Below, piece by piece: positions 26,898 to 36,091 of a stretch of DNA of 57,245 bases. Position numbers and translations under genes: made by a program. The notes under the pieces are model-generated. The model saw only the letters and a list, made by a program, of their open reading frames with translations. It did no database searches and was not told where the DNA came from. Position 1 is the first letter of the stretch. Every line of letters begins with the position of its first letter. Source of the DNA: an uncultured Actinomycetes bacterium (GTDB taxonomy: Bacteria > Actinomycetota > Actinomycetes > Mycobacteriales > Mycobacteriaceae); the NCBI GenBank assembly GCA_903884065.1, contig CAISDL010000032.1:1-57245 (forward strand), given 5' to 3'.

Positions 26898-27998
26898 CTA
26901 CCGCTGCGACGACCGGCGGTGCGCACGATTCGGCAGGCCGGACTGCTCGGGGGCTCGGGCGTAGGCGTCGACGATGTCGGCCACCAGTCGGTGCCGCACC
27001 ACGTCGGCGCTGGTGAGCTCGGAGAAGTGGATATCGTCGATACCGGAGAGGATGTCCATCGCCGCACGCAGACCGGAGCGGGAGCCGCCGGGCAGGTCGA
27101 CCTGTGTGATGTCGCCGGTGACAACGATTTTCGAGCCGAAGCCAAGCCGGGTCAGGAACATCTTCATCTGCTCGGCGGTGGTGTTCTGCGCCTCGTCGAG
27201 GATGATGAAGGCGTCGTTGATCGTGCGACCGCGCATGTACGCCAGGGGCGCGACCTCGATCACACCGGCGGCCATCAGCTTCGGGATGGCCTCGGGGTCC
27301 ATCATGTCGTGCAGCGCGTCGTACAGCGGGCGCAGGTAGGGGTCGATCTTCTCGCTGAGTGTGCCGGGCAGAAAGCCAAGGCGCTCACCGGCTTCCACCG
27401 CCGGGCGGGTGAGGATGATCCGGGTGACCTGTTTGGTCTGCAGCGCCTGGACGGCTTTGGCCATCGCGAGGTAGGTCTTTCCGGTGCCGGCGGGGCCGAT
27501 GCCGAATACGACGGTATGCGCGTCGATGGCGTCGACGTAGCGCTTCTGGTTCAGCGTCTTGGGCCGGATGGTCTTACCGCGCCGTGACAGGATGTCCAGG
27601 GTCAGCACCTCGGCCGGCGAGGCGTTATCCGCTCCGGACACCATGGCGAGGCTGCGGCGCACGGAGTCCGGCGACAGCGCCTGCCCGCCGGCCACGATGG
27701 CGATGAGTTCGGAGATCACCCTCTCGGCAAGTGCCACGTCGGCCGCCGACCCGGAGAGGTTGACCGCGTTGCCGCGCACATGCACTTCGGCCGACAGGCC
27801 GGCCTCGAGGGCCCGCAGATTCTCGTCAGCGGAACCCAGCAGGCCAACGACGAGGTCGGGCGGAACAGTCAAACTGCTGCGCACCTGCGCGGCAGTGCTC
27901 GTTTCGCGGGGCGTCAGTTCGATGCCTGCTTTCTGGGTTTTTGCGACGGTGGTGACTCCGATTCTAGCGATCGATCGACCACCGGGCGGTGAGAACAC
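26898..27998 (-). CDS. phoH: PhoH-like ATPase
   Basis: A 366-residue protein with a small N-terminal RNA-binding-like region and a helicase-like ATPase core: Walker [12 protein letters not shown] at about residue 152, Walker [11 protein letters not shown], then [10 protein letters not shown]. PhoH proteins are RNA-linked ATPases often beside ybeY. The only upstream start in frame is GTG 27998, which overlaps rsmE by 35 nt. Homology begins around [16 protein letters not shown], so the first 40 residues are uncertain; an internal GTG at AQVRSSLTV is an alternative. Confidence 0.92.
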   Translation of the reverse strand: MFSPPGGRSIARIGVTTVAKTQKAGIELTPRETSTAAQVRSSLTVPPDLVVGLLGSADENLRALEAGLSAEVHVRGNAVNLSGSAADVALAERVISELIAIVAGGQALSPDSVRRSLAMVSGADNASPAEVLTLDILSRRGKTIRPKTLNQKRYVDAIDAHTVVFGIGPAGTGKTYLAMAKAVQALQTKQVTRIILTRPAVEAGERLGFLPGTLSEKIDPYLRPLYDALHDMMDPEAIPKLMAAGVIEVAPLAYMRGRTINDAFIILDEAQNTTAEQMKMFLTRLGFGSKIVVTGDITQVDLPGGSRSGLRAAMDILSGIDDIHFSELTSADVVRHRLVADIVDAYARAPEQSGLPNRAHRRSSQR

Positions 27999-28719
27999 CC
28001 AACGCGCCGAGGGCCACCGCCCCGGCGGTGGACGTCCGCAGCACCGTCGGACCCAGCCGGACGGGGTGCGCCCCGGCGGCCGACAGCGCGTCGAGCTCCC
28101 CGTCGCTGACGCCGCCCTCGGGCCCGATTATCAGGATGATCGATTCAGCCTGCGCCACAGGCAGATCCGCCAGTGCGCGCTTCCCCGACTCGTGCAGCAC
28201 CAGAGCCAGCGCACCGGCCCCCGACCGTTCGGCGACCGTCGAGCACAACTGGGCGGTCGATACCGGTCCGTCGACACCGGGAATCCAGGGCCGACGGGAC
28301 TGCCGCGCCCCGGACCGGGCGACCGCCCGCCAGCGCCGCAGGCCCTTGGCCGCGCGGTCACCGTCCCACCGGGCCACGCACCGATCGGCCTGCCAGGCGA
28401 TGAAGTCGTCGGCGCCGGCTTCGGTGGCCAGTTCGACGGCCAGTTCGGAGCGCTCCGACTTGGGGATGGCCTGCACCACCGTGACCGTCGGGGTGGGACG
28501 CGGCGCGGCGCGGCGGGCGGTCACCCGCGCGGTCAGCGTGCGCTTGTCGGCACTCTCCACGACGCAGTCGGCCACCGTGCCGAGGCCGTCGGAGATCACC
28601 AGCGACTCCCCCGGGCGGATGCGGCGCACCGTGGCTGCGTGGAAGCCCTCGTCGCCGTCGACGACAGCGGTCCCGCCGACGGCGGGAATGGTCTCGGCGT
28701 AGAAGAGGGTTGCCGTCAC
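27964..28719 (-). CDS. rsmE: 16S rRNA m3U1498 methyltransferase RsmE
   Basis: A 251-residue SPOUT methyltransferase: N-terminal PUA-like part ([20 protein letters not shown]) and C-terminal knot with [13 protein letters not shown] and [16 protein letters not shown], the SAM-binding loops. It methylates U1498 of 16S rRNA. I chose GTG 28717-28719 (MTATLFYAE), which matches homologues and sits 13 nt after the dnaJ2 stop; the open frame starts 12 codons earlier, inside dnaJ2. Confidence 0.94.
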   Translation of the reverse strand: MTATLFYAETIPAVGGTAVVDGDEGFHAATVRRIRPGESLVISDGLGTVADCVVESADKRTLTARVTARRAAPRPTPTVTVVQAIPKSERSELAVELATEAGADDFIAWQADRCVARWDGDRAAKGLRRWRAVARSGARQSRRPWIPGVDGPVSTAQLCSTVAERSGAGALALVLHESGKRALADLPVAQAESIILIIGPEGGVSDGELDALSAAGAHPVRLGPTVLRTSTAGAVALGALGVLTARWSIDR

Positions 28720-28732
28720 GATTGGCGAATAG

Positions 28733-29875
28733 TCAGCGGCCGGTGAAGGTTTCACGCAGCCGGCTGAACAACCCGCCGCCGCCGCCGGACTGCGTCGCAG
28801 CGGTGCGGGTCATCTTGACCGCAGCCCGTTCGGTGCTGCGACTCTTGGCCTCGGTGAACAGTTCCTGAGTGCGGGTGTCCAGCTTGGTCGGCACCGTCAC
28901 CTCGATATGTGCGTGCAGGTCGCCGCGCGCCTCCGATCGCAGCCGGGGCATGCCGTGACCGCGCAATGTGGTCACGGCTCCGGGCTGGGTGCCGGCGCCG
29001 ATGGTGATCTGGACTGCGCCGTCGAGGATGCCTTCGACGCTGACCGCGGTGCCCAGTGCGGCGTCGACCATCGGAACGGTGATGGTGCAGTGCAGGTCGT
29101 CGCCATCGCGGATGAAGAAGTCGTGCTCCTGTTCGTGGACTTCGACGTACAAGTCGCCGGCGGGGCCGCCGCCCGGGCCCACCTCGCCCTGGGCGGCCAA
29201 CCGGATCCGCATACCGTCGGCGACGCCGGCGGGGATCTTCACGCTGATGTCCCGGCGGGCTCGGATGCGGCCGTCGCCGCCACAGCGCTGGCAGGGGTTG
29301 GGAATCACCTCGCCGACCCCGGCGCAGGTCGGACACGGGCGCGACGTCATGATCTGGCCGAGCAGCGAGCGTTGCACGCTCTGGACCTCGCCGCGGCCGC
29401 CGCAGGTATCGCAGGTGGCCGGGGTGGAGTCGCCGTGGGTTCCGCGGCCCTGGCAGAGGTCGCACAGCACCGCGGTGTCGACGGTGACCGACTTGGTGAC
29501 GCCGGTGGCGCAGTCGCTCAGCGTGAGCCGCATCCGCAGCAGCGAGTCCGATCCCGCGCGGACCCGGCCGACCGGTCCGCGCGCCCCGCCGCCGCCTCCG
29601 AAGAACGCCTCGAAGACGTCACCGAGACCGCCGAACCCGGCGAACCCGCCCCCCGCGCCCGCCGACGCCAGCGGATCACCGCCGAGGTCGACGATGCGCC
29701 GCTTCTCGGGATCCGACAGGACCTCGTAGGCGGTGCTGATCTCCTTGAACCGCTCGCCCTCGTCGGGGTTGATGTCGGGATGGAGTTCGCGGGCCAGCTT
29801 GCGATAGGCGCGCTTGATGTCCGCATCGCTGGCGTTCCTGCTCACGCCGAGGAGCCCGTAGTAGTCGCGTGCCAC
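28733..29875 (-). CDS. dnaJ2: chaperone DnaJ2
   Basis: A 380-residue type I J protein: J domain with [14 protein letters not shown] (HPD present), Gly/Phe-rich linker ([21 protein letters not shown]), four CxxCxGxG zinc repeats ([32 protein letters not shown]) and C-terminal substrate domains. It stimulates DnaK ATPase and delivers clients. It lies 27 nt after hrcA, so the heat-shock repressor and a J protein form one unit, the common actinobacterial dnaJ2-hrcA pair. Confidence 0.97.
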   Translation of the reverse strand: MARDYYGLLGVSRNASDADIKRAYRKLARELHPDINPDEGERFKEISTAYEVLSDPEKRRIVDLGGDPLASAGAGGGFAGFGGLGDVFEAFFGGGGGARGPVGRVRAGSDSLLRMRLTLSDCATGVTKSVTVDTAVLCDLCQGRGTHGDSTPATCDTCGGRGEVQSVQRSLLGQIMTSRPCPTCAGVGEVIPNPCQRCGGDGRIRARRDISVKIPAGVADGMRIRLAAQGEVGPGGGPAGDLYVEVHEQEHDFFIRDGDDLHCTITVPMVDAALGTAVSVEGILDGAVQITIGAGTQPGAVTTLRGHGMPRLRSEARGDLHAHIEVTVPTKLDTRTQELFTEAKSRSTERAAVKMTRTAATQSGGGGGLFSRLRETFTGR

Positions 29876-29902
29876 GCCTGACCTCTTTCGTCTGCCCCGC
29901 GC

Positions 29903-30952
29903 TCAGCCGGCGCGGTGGCCCAGAACCTCACCGATGTACATCGCAACCGCGGCGACGTTGGCCATAGTCCCGGGATAGTCCATCCGGGTGGGGCCCACCA
30001 CGCCCATGCCACCGTAGACCGTCCCCGAGCTGCCGTAGGTGGTCGTCACCACCGAGGTGCCCACCATCTGCTCGGCCTCGGTCTCGTGACCGATGCGCAC
30101 GGTCACCTTACCGGCCTCCTGTTGGGCGGCCAGCAAACGCAGAACGATGACCTGTTCCTCCAGTGCCTCCAGGACCGACCGCAGCGAACCACCGAAGTCG
30201 GCGGTATTGCGGGTGAGGTTGGCCGTTCCGCCCAGCAACAGCCGCTCCTCGGTGTGCTCGACGAGCGATTCCAGCAACACCGTCGCCGAACGACCCACGG
30301 CATCCCCGAAGGTGCCGCCCGGCCCCCCCACGTCGTTGAGCCGGCCGGCGAGGTCGGCGACCGCGACCGAGGCCGCCGAGAGCTTCTTGCCCTCCAGCGC
30401 CTGGGCCAGCACGTCACGAAGTTGACTCAACTGGTGTTCGTCGATGGTGTCGCCGAGTTCGACGATGCGTTGGTCGACCCGCCCGGAATCGGTGATGATC
30501 ACCATCAGCAGCCGGGCCGGCGTGAGGGCCACGACTTCGAGGTGACGCACCGTCGACGCCGACAGCGTCGGGTACTGGACGACGGCGACCTGCCGAGTGA
30601 GCTGGGCCAGCAGACGGACGGCCCGGCGCAGCACGTCGTCGAGGTCGACGCCGGACTCCAGGAACGTCAGGATCGCGCGGCGCTCCGAGGAGGACAGCGG
30701 CTTGACGTCGTGAATCCGGTTGACGAACTCCCGGTAGCCCTTCTCGGTGGGGACCCGCCCCGAACTGGTGTGCGGCTGGGCGATGTAGCCCTCCGCCTCG
30801 AGCACCGCCATGTCGTTGCGGACGGTGGCGCTGGAGACGCCGAGGTGGTGGCGTTCGACGAGGGCCTTGGAACCGATCGGCTCCTTGGTGGCCACGAAGT
30901 CGGCGACGATGGCCCGCAGCACCTCGAAACGACGGTCATCGGCACTTCCCAT
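29903..30952 (-). CDS. hrcA: heat-inducible repressor HrcA
   Basis: A 349-residue HrcA: N-terminal winged helix ([38 protein letters not shown]) and dimerisation part with GGTANLTRN and [16 protein letters not shown]. It represses groE-type operons by binding CIRCE elements. The ATG at 30950-30952 has an excellent AGGAGGTGG ribosome site; the longer open frame upstream is noise. I saw no CIRCE in front of it here. Confidence 0.97.
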   Translation of the reverse strand: MGSADDRRFEVLRAIVADFVATKEPIGSKALVERHHLGVSSATVRNDMAVLEAEGYIAQPHTSSGRVPTEKGYREFVNRIHDVKPLSSSERRAILTFLESGVDLDDVLRRAVRLLAQLTRQVAVVQYPTLSASTVRHLEVVALTPARLLMVIITDSGRVDQRIVELGDTIDEHQLSQLRDVLAQALEGKKLSAASVAVADLAGRLNDVGGPGGTFGDAVGRSATVLLESLVEHTEERLLLGGTANLTRNTADFGGSLRSVLEALEEQVIVLRLLAAQQEAGKVTVRIGHETEAEQMVGTSVVTTTYGSSGTVYGGMGVVGPTRMDYPGTMANVAAVAMYIGEVLGHRAG

Positions 30953-31068
30953 CGACCCACCTCCTACGGTTGCCGCCATTTTACGGGTTCGGAGCAGCGG
31001 GATTAGCAGCCAACAACGCCGACTGCCACCGCCGGGAGTCCGGCGGTGGCAGGGGGCGGGCTGAGGGG

Positions 31069-31341
31069 TCAGTCCAGGGCGATCATCGGCGGGAGGATTC
31101 CCTTGCCGTACCCGGGCAGCCAGGGTGAGCTGAACAACGTCCCGTTGGGGTTGCGCGGGGTCGGCTTGGCGTGCAGCGACGAGTGGCCCTGTTTCTGGCA
31201 CATCTTCGCGCCGCCGCTTTCCCGGCACCCGACGGGGTTGGAGGTGGCGCCGGCGGTGGGCGCCAGGGCGATGGCACCGGCGGCAGCGGCGGCGAACAGA
31301 GGGGCGAGCAGAGGGGCGAGGAATCGAACGGCGTTGTTCAT
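31069..31341 (-). CDS. small secreted protein, paralogue of the one at 35765
   Basis: A 90-residue protein with a signal peptide ([20 protein letters not shown], Ala-rich, cleavage near ATS). The mature part has two Cys and [14 protein letters not shown], ending [12 protein letters not shown]. The same pattern (Cys...Cys, GHS-x-x-x-A, GGI/L-PP-x-x-A-x-D end) occurs in the 81-residue protein at 35765-36010. Start ATG 31339-31341 with AGGAAG upstream. The function is unknown. The pair brackets trcRS-sulP, suggesting a duplicated unit. Confidence 0.75.
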   Translation of the reverse strand: MNNAVRFLAPLLAPLFAAAAAGAIALAPTAGATSNPVGCRESGGAKMCQKQGHSSLHAKPTPRNPNGTLFSSPWLPGYGKGILPPMIALD

Positions 31342-31445
31342 GGTCGGCACTTCCTGTTGTTGGAAGTCCCACCGGCGGTTGGTGTTTCGCCGTCAGGACC
31401 CTGTGCCAATGACGCTACCGATACACGAAGTTCAAATCACGTTTT

Positions 31446-32948
31446 TCATATCGTAGGCATAGGAACCGGGGCTCCCGGCAGCCGAACAGTGAAAACCGTT
31501 CTTCCGGGCCTGGATTCGGCGGACACCTCCCCGCCGTGCGCCTCGACGATGGAGGCGACGATCGCCAGACCGAGTCCGGTGGATCCCATTTCCCGCGAGC
31601 GGGCCTTGTCGGCACGCACGAACCGGCCGAACAGATTGGGCATGATCGCCTCGGGAATGCCGGGCCCGTCATCGCTGATGGCCACGTCGACGACCGCCTC
31701 GCCGGCGTTGCCGCGTGTGCGGATCGTCGCGGTGACCGTCGTCTCGGCCGGAGTATGGATCCGGGCGTTGGCGAGCAGATTGGCAACCAGTTGCTGCAGG
31801 CGCACCCGATCGCCACGGACCCAGACCGGATGGTCGGGCAGATCCGCGGCGAAGTGATGCTCCGGAGCCGTCACCGAGGCGTCGTTGACCGCATCGGCGA
31901 CGAGGTCGCAGAGGTCAAGGTCCTCGAGCTGGAGGTCCTGGCCTTCGCCGAGTCGCGACAGCAGCAGAAGATCGGACACCAGCGTCGACATCCGCTGCGA
32001 CTCCGCCTCAATCCGGGCGAGCGCATATTCGGTCATCGGCGGCAGCATGTCGCTCTCCTGCCGGGTCAGTTCCGCGTAGCCGAGGATGGCGGCCAGGGGC
32101 GTCCGCAATTCGTGGCTGGCGTCGGTCAGGAACTGTTTGGTGTTGCGATCGGTTTCCGCCATTTTCGTCAGCGTCGAATCGACGTTGTCCAGCATCTGAT
32201 TCAGGGTGTACCCGACCACGCCCACCTCGGTTGCCGGGTCGGTGTCGCGTTGGTCAACTCTGGCGGTGATCCGGTACTCCGCGGCATCGAGCGGCAGCGC
32301 CGCCACCTGACCGGCGATCGCGGCGACGCGGCGCAGCGGTTTGAGCATCTTCCGGACGAGGATGACGGTGCCGCCGGCGGCAGCCAGTAACGCGAGGATC
32401 GCGAGCCCGCCGACGATGAGGGCGTTGCGGTTGAACGTGGCGTTGGCGTCATCCACCGACACCGCCGAGACCAGACGCACCCCGCCGCCGACGTCACGAC
32501 TGCCCACCTGATGCAGACCGAGGTCGCCCAGTCGCACGGTGCGGGGGTCCGCACCTGCCCAGCTGATGTTCTCCAGATCCGTCACGACCTCGGCCGGCGG
32601 GGCCGTGGGCTCCCCGTCGGTGAAGACCGCGGCGAAGCCCACCTTGCCGTCACGCACCACCGCGATGACGGTGCCGGGGGGCTGCCCTGGGAATGCTCCC
32701 AGGTCAGCCGCCGCGACGGCGCCCGCTTCCGGCTTGGTGACGGCGAGCTTTGCCTTCGCGTAGGAGTAATTGAACGCGGCCAACGAGTTGGCCACCTGAC
32801 TGTTGAGCAGGTGGATCATTTCGTTGCGCAGACTGATCTCGGCGCTCACGCCCACGGCGAGCACCGCCGCGGTGACGATTCCGCACACCCCGATGACAAG
32901 CTGCCGGCGCAGCGATCGCGGTGACCACCACCGCCGGCGCTGGATCAT
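31446..32948 (-). CDS. trcS: sensor histidine kinase (TrcS-like)
   Basis: A 500-residue membrane kinase: N-terminal span (about residues 16-38), extracytoplasmic sensor of about 140 residues, second span at about 178-198 (LIVGGLAILALLAAAGGTVIL), HAMP, H-box FLTDASHELRTPLAAILGY (phospho-His), N-box LVANLLANARIH, and G-boxes DDGPGIP and GSTGLGLAIV. It partners the response regulator 5 nt upstream. Start ATG 32946-32948; the open frame reaches into the regulator gene but in the wrong frame. Confidence 0.92.
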   Translation of the reverse strand: MIQRRRWWSPRSLRRQLVIGVCGIVTAAVLAVGVSAEISLRNEMIHLLNSQVANSLAAFNYSYAKAKLAVTKPEAGAVAAADLGAFPGQPPGTVIAVVRDGKVGFAAVFTDGEPTAPPAEVVTDLENISWAGADPRTVRLGDLGLHQVGSRDVGGGVRLVSAVSVDDANATFNRNALIVGGLAILALLAAAGGTVILVRKMLKPLRRVAAIAGQVAALPLDAAEYRITARVDQRDTDPATEVGVVGYTLNQMLDNVDSTLTKMAETDRNTKQFLTDASHELRTPLAAILGYAELTRQESDMLPPMTEYALARIEAESQRMSTLVSDLLLLSRLGEGQDLQLEDLDLCDLVADAVNDASVTAPEHHFAADLPDHPVWVRGDRVRLQQLVANLLANARIHTPAETTVTATIRTRGNAGEAVVDVAISDDGPGIPEAIMPNLFGRFVRADKARSREMGSTGLGLAIVASIVEAHGGEVSAESRPGRTVFTVRLPGAPVPMPTI

Positions 32949-32953
32949 CTCTT

Positions 32954-33730
32954 TCAATCCTGGGCTGGCGGTCGCAACATGTATCCCACGCCACGCACGG
33001 TGTGGATCATCGGTTCCCGGCCGGCGTCGATCTTGCGGCGCAGATAGGAGATGTAGAGGTCGACGACGCTGGAGCGGCCACCGAAACCGTAATTCCACAC
33101 CCGGTCGAGGATTTCAGTCCGGCTGATCGCGCGACGGGGGTTGCGCATGAGGTATCGCAGGAGTTCGAATTCCGTAACGGTCACAGAGATCTCCTCGCCG
33201 CCCCGGGTCACCTCCCGGCTGGAACCGTCGAGCACGAGATCGCCCACCTTCAGCACCTCGTCCTCCGGGGCGGCCATGGCTTTTGATCGGCGCAACAACC
33301 CGCGCAACCGGGCGACGAGTTCCTCGAGGCTGAACGGTTTGGTCAGGTAGTCGTCGGCGCCGGCGGTGAGCCCGGTCACCCGGTCGAGCACCGAGTCGCG
33401 GGCGGTGAGAAAGAGCGTGGGCGTGTAGGTCTCGGATTCGCGGATGGTCCGGAGGATCTGCAGCCCGTCGATATCGGGAAGCATGATGTCGAGCACCAGC
33501 AGGTCGGGTTCGAATGCGGAGTACTTGGCGATGGCCTCCTGGCCGTCGCGGGCCACTTCGATCTCCCAACCCTCGTAGTGCAGCGCCATCTTCAGAAGGT
33601 TGGTCAGCGCCGGCTCGTCATCGACGAGCAGCACCCGGATCGGCGTTCCGTCGTTGCGGGTGATGCGCGGAAGCTTTCCGAGAATGGCTTGGCGCTTGCG
33701 CGGCGAACGTGGGGTAACCATGACAGTCAT
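32954..33730 (-). CDS. trcR: OmpR-family response regulator (TrcR-like)
   Basis: A 258-residue regulator: receiver domain (RVLLVDDEPALTNLLKMALH; phospho-Asp in LLVLDIMLPD; Lys in DDYLTKPFS) and winged-helix C-terminal domain (EFELLRYLMRNPRRAISRTE, YISYLRRKID, TVRGVGYMLRP). The leading RKRQAILGKLPRI matches remembered TrcR. TrcR activates its own gene in M. tuberculosis; the palindrome 42 bp upstream may serve that. No clear ribosome site precedes the ATG, so the mRNA could be leaderless or have a short leader. Confidence 0.92.
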   Translation of the reverse strand: MTVMVTPRSPRKRQAILGKLPRITRNDGTPIRVLLVDDEPALTNLLKMALHYEGWEIEVARDGQEAIAKYSAFEPDLLVLDIMLPDIDGLQILRTIRESETYTPTLFLTARDSVLDRVTGLTAGADDYLTKPFSLEELVARLRGLLRRSKAMAAPEDEVLKVGDLVLDGSSREVTRGGEEISVTVTEFELLRYLMRNPRRAISRTEILDRVWNYGFGGRSSVVDLYISYLRRKIDAGREPMIHTVRGVGYMLRPPAQD

Positions 33731-33771
33731 ACGATAATGGTCTGCGGCACTTCGCCGGACGTCATGGAACC

Positions 33772-33788
33772 CATATGAACTTCATATG
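33772..33788. promoter_or_regulatory. 17-bp palindrome upstream of trcR
   Basis: CATATGAA-C-TTCATATG: perfect 8-bp arms around one base, in a locally AT-rich stretch 42 bp before the trcR start. OmpR-type regulators bind such AT-rich repeats; TrcR autoregulation is known in M. tuberculosis. Likely an operator, possibly shared with the divergent sulP gene. Confidence 0.6.
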
Positions 33789-33994
33789 CTTGAGGCCATT
33801 TGCCGACGGTTCGCTCAAAGACTCTGCGCGAGAATGATATCCGCACGCCATGCCCGTCATCGTTTCGTCATACCCACGGAATCAGGACGTTGCCGCCAGG
33901 TGCCAGCGAGTAGACCGCCGGCATCGATATGCATTTCCTATGTGTGCGCCGCCGGAGCTTGGCGACCGCCTCGGCGATACCTAACCTCGACGGC

Positions 33995-35647
33995 ATGACC
34001 GAACCCACGTCAGTTCCCACGGCAATCCCGGAGAAGCCCGCCCGATCAGGTTGGGCTTCAGCGGTATTGCGCTACGACCTGCCCGCGTCGCTGGTCGTGT
34101 TCCTGGTCGCCCTGCCGCTGTCCCTCGGCATCGCCATCGCCTCCGACGCCCCGGCACTGGCGGGCCTGATCGCGGCGATCGTGGGCGGACTCGTGGCCGG
34201 CGCCCTGGGCGGTTCCCCGTTGCAGGTGAGCGGTCCCGCCGCCGGCCTGACAGTGATCGTCGCCGGGCTGATCGCCGAGTTCGGATGGGCCGTCACCTGT
34301 GCGATCACGGTCTGCGCCGGGCTGTTGCAGATCGTCTTCGGAATCACCAGAGCGGGCCGGGCGGCGCTGGCGATCTCCCCGATGGTCGTACACGCGATGC
34401 TTGCCGGTATCGGCATCACGATCGCCCTGCAGCAGATCCACGTTCTGCTCGGCGGCGAGTCGCACAGCTCGGCGTGGCACAACCTCGTGGAATTGCCCAT
34501 CCATATGGGCGAGGTCGACGGCCCCGGGATCGCGATCGGCCTGCTGGTGATCGGCATCCTCGTTGCGTGGCGCCTGGTACCGGAGCCGGTGCGAAAGATC
34601 CCCGGCCCGCTGGTCGCCATCGTCGTCGCAAGCCTCGCCGCCATGATGTTCGCTCCCGGGGTGGCCCGGATCGAATTGAACGGCTCGCTGCTCGATGCCC
34701 TGCAATTGCCGGGCCTGCCGGACGGCAACTGGGGCGGATTCGCCCTCGGGGTGCTGACGGTGGCGCTCATCGCCAGCGTCGAGAGCCTGCTGACTGCCGT
34801 CGCCGTCGACCGGATGCAGACCGGTCCCCGCAGCAACCTCAACCGGGAACTCGTGGGCCAGGGTGCGGCCAACATGGTGTCCGGCGCCATCGGGGGTCTG
34901 CCGATCACCGGCGTCATCGTCCGCAGTTCGGCGAACGTCGCGGCCGGAGCGAAGACCCGCGCATCGAGCATGCTGCACGGGCTGTGGGTTCTGGTCTTCG
35001 CACTGCCGTTCGCCGGGCTCGCCAAGCAGATCCCGATGGCTGCGCTCGCCGGCCTTCTGATCGTGATCGGCATCCAGCTCGTCAAGATCACCCACATCCA
35101 AACAGCCCGTCGCACCGGGGATTTCGGGGTCTATCTGGTCACCGTCCTCGGCGTCGTCTTTCTGAATCTGCTCAACGGCGTCCTGCTGGGCCTGGCGCTC
35201 TCGATCCTGCTGACGGTGTGGCGGGTGGCGCACGCCAAGGTGACCGCCGAGCCCACCGACGGGAATCAGTGGCAGGTGAACATCGAGGGTGCCTGCACCT
35301 TCCTGTCGCTACCGCGACTGCACCAGGCACTTGACTCAGTGCCGCCGGGAAGCCGGGTCACGATGCAGATGTCGGTGACCTTCATCGACCACGCCGCCCG
35401 GGAGTTCATCGACGCCTGGCGGCGCCAGCACGAGGCCGGGGGCGGGACGGTGACCGTCACGTTCCACCATGGCGGCATGCCGGAGCACCGGACTTCACCC
35501 GCGCACGCCCCTGCCGCGGCGCCCGCCGCCGCACTGTGCCCGAACTGCTCACGACCGATGCGGTACGCCCGATCCGGCCTGAACCGCGACCCCCGATCCA
35601 CCCATAATAACAAACTCTGCATCGTGAATTCTATGTCTCAACTATGA
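33995..35647 (+). CDS. SulP-family anion transporter with STAS-like end
   Basis: A 550-residue SulP/SLC26 protein: 10-12 hydrophobic spans from about residue 28 (SLVVFLVALPLSLGIAIASD) to 415, the conserved SGPAAGLTVIVAGL and NMVSGAIGGLPITGVIVRSS motifs, then a STAS-like domain (about 440-505). It probably moves bicarbonate or sulfate. The tail after residue 505 is odd: it has CPNCSRPMRYARSG, an incomplete zinc-ribbon-like piece, then AT-rich sequence. I use ATG 33995 (MTEPTSVPT); a farther ATG at 33929 adds an unlikely Arg-rich leader. Divergent from trcR. Confidence 0.9.
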   Translation: MTEPTSVPTAIPEKPARSGWASAVLRYDLPASLVVFLVALPLSLGIAIASDAPALAGLIAAIVGGLVAGALGGSPLQVSGPAAGLTVIVAGLIAEFGWAVTCAITVCAGLLQIVFGITRAGRAALAISPMVVHAMLAGIGITIALQQIHVLLGGESHSSAWHNLVELPIHMGEVDGPGIAIGLLVIGILVAWRLVPEPVRKIPGPLVAIVVASLAAMMFAPGVARIELNGSLLDALQLPGLPDGNWGGFALGVLTVALIASVESLLTAVAVDRMQTGPRSNLNRELVGQGAANMVSGAIGGLPITGVIVRSSANVAAGAKTRASSMLHGLWVLVFALPFAGLAKQIPMAALAGLLIVIGIQLVKITHIQTARRTGDFGVYLVTVLGVVFLNLLNGVLLGLALSILLTVWRVAHAKVTAEPTDGNQWQVNIEGACTFLSLPRLHQALDSVPPGSRVTMQMSVTFIDHAAREFIDAWRRQHEAGGGTVTVTFHHGGMPEHRTSPAHAPAAAPAAALCPNCSRPMRYARSGLNRDPRSTHNNKLCIVNSMSQL

Positions 35648-35764
35648 GGTTCGTGACTGCCGGCCGGGGCGCCCATAGGCTTAAGGGCATAAGGGGCGAT
35701 TAGTCCGAAACCACCACTGCCAGTGTGGTTTTCACCGCCCAAACTACCGAAAGGAACACCAGTC

Positions 35765-36010
35765 ATGGCCATCAAGACCTTCGCCCCGGCCTTCTTCGCG
35801 GCCGCCGCGGCGGCAATCATCTCGGCACCGGCCGCCGGCGCGTCCTCCTCCGCCGACTGCGACAACGACGGCCCGGCTTCGGTGTGCACCCGCAACGGTC
35901 ACTCGGCGATCTACGCCGAGCCCCGCCAGATGAGCCCGAACTTCATGATCGCGCCCGGCGGCAACCCGTTCGGCTTCGGCGGGATCCCGCCCCTGCTGGC
36001 AATGGACTGA
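35765..36010 (+). CDS. small secreted protein, paralogue of the one at 31069
   Basis: An 81-residue protein with signal peptide (MAIKTFAPAFFAAAAAAIIS, cleavage near AGA-SSS). The mature part has two Cys, GHSAIYAEPRQ and ends GGIPPLLAMD, matching the layout of the protein at 31069-31341. A GAAAGGA ribosome site lies about 8 nt before the ATG. The function is unknown; it is probably secreted or cell-wall located. It is followed by a strong hairpin terminator. Confidence 0.78.
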   Translation: MAIKTFAPAFFAAAAAAIISAPAAGASSSADCDNDGPASVCTRNGHSAIYAEPRQMSPNFMIAPGGNPFGFGGIPPLLAMD

Positions 36011-36027
36011 CAATCAAGGCCCCACCC

Positions 36028-36072
36028 GCGAGGCCGCGAGGCACCTCAGGCAGAGGCACCTCGCGGCCTCGC
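36028..36072. terminator. strong bidirectional hairpin terminator
   Basis: Arms 36028-36047 and 36053-36072 pair over 18 of 20 bases (mismatch only in the middle) with a 5-nt loop. It lies between the convergent ends of the small secreted protein and the desaturase gene and is followed by a pyrimidine run on the plus strand. Confidence 0.8.
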
Positions 36073-36091
36073 CCTCTTCTGGGGGTTCGGG

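Noticed and set aside
30953..31068. CIRCE element in front of hrcA
   Set aside because: No TTAGCACTC-N9-GAGTGCTAA-like repeat could be found in the gap; only a strong ribosome site is visible.
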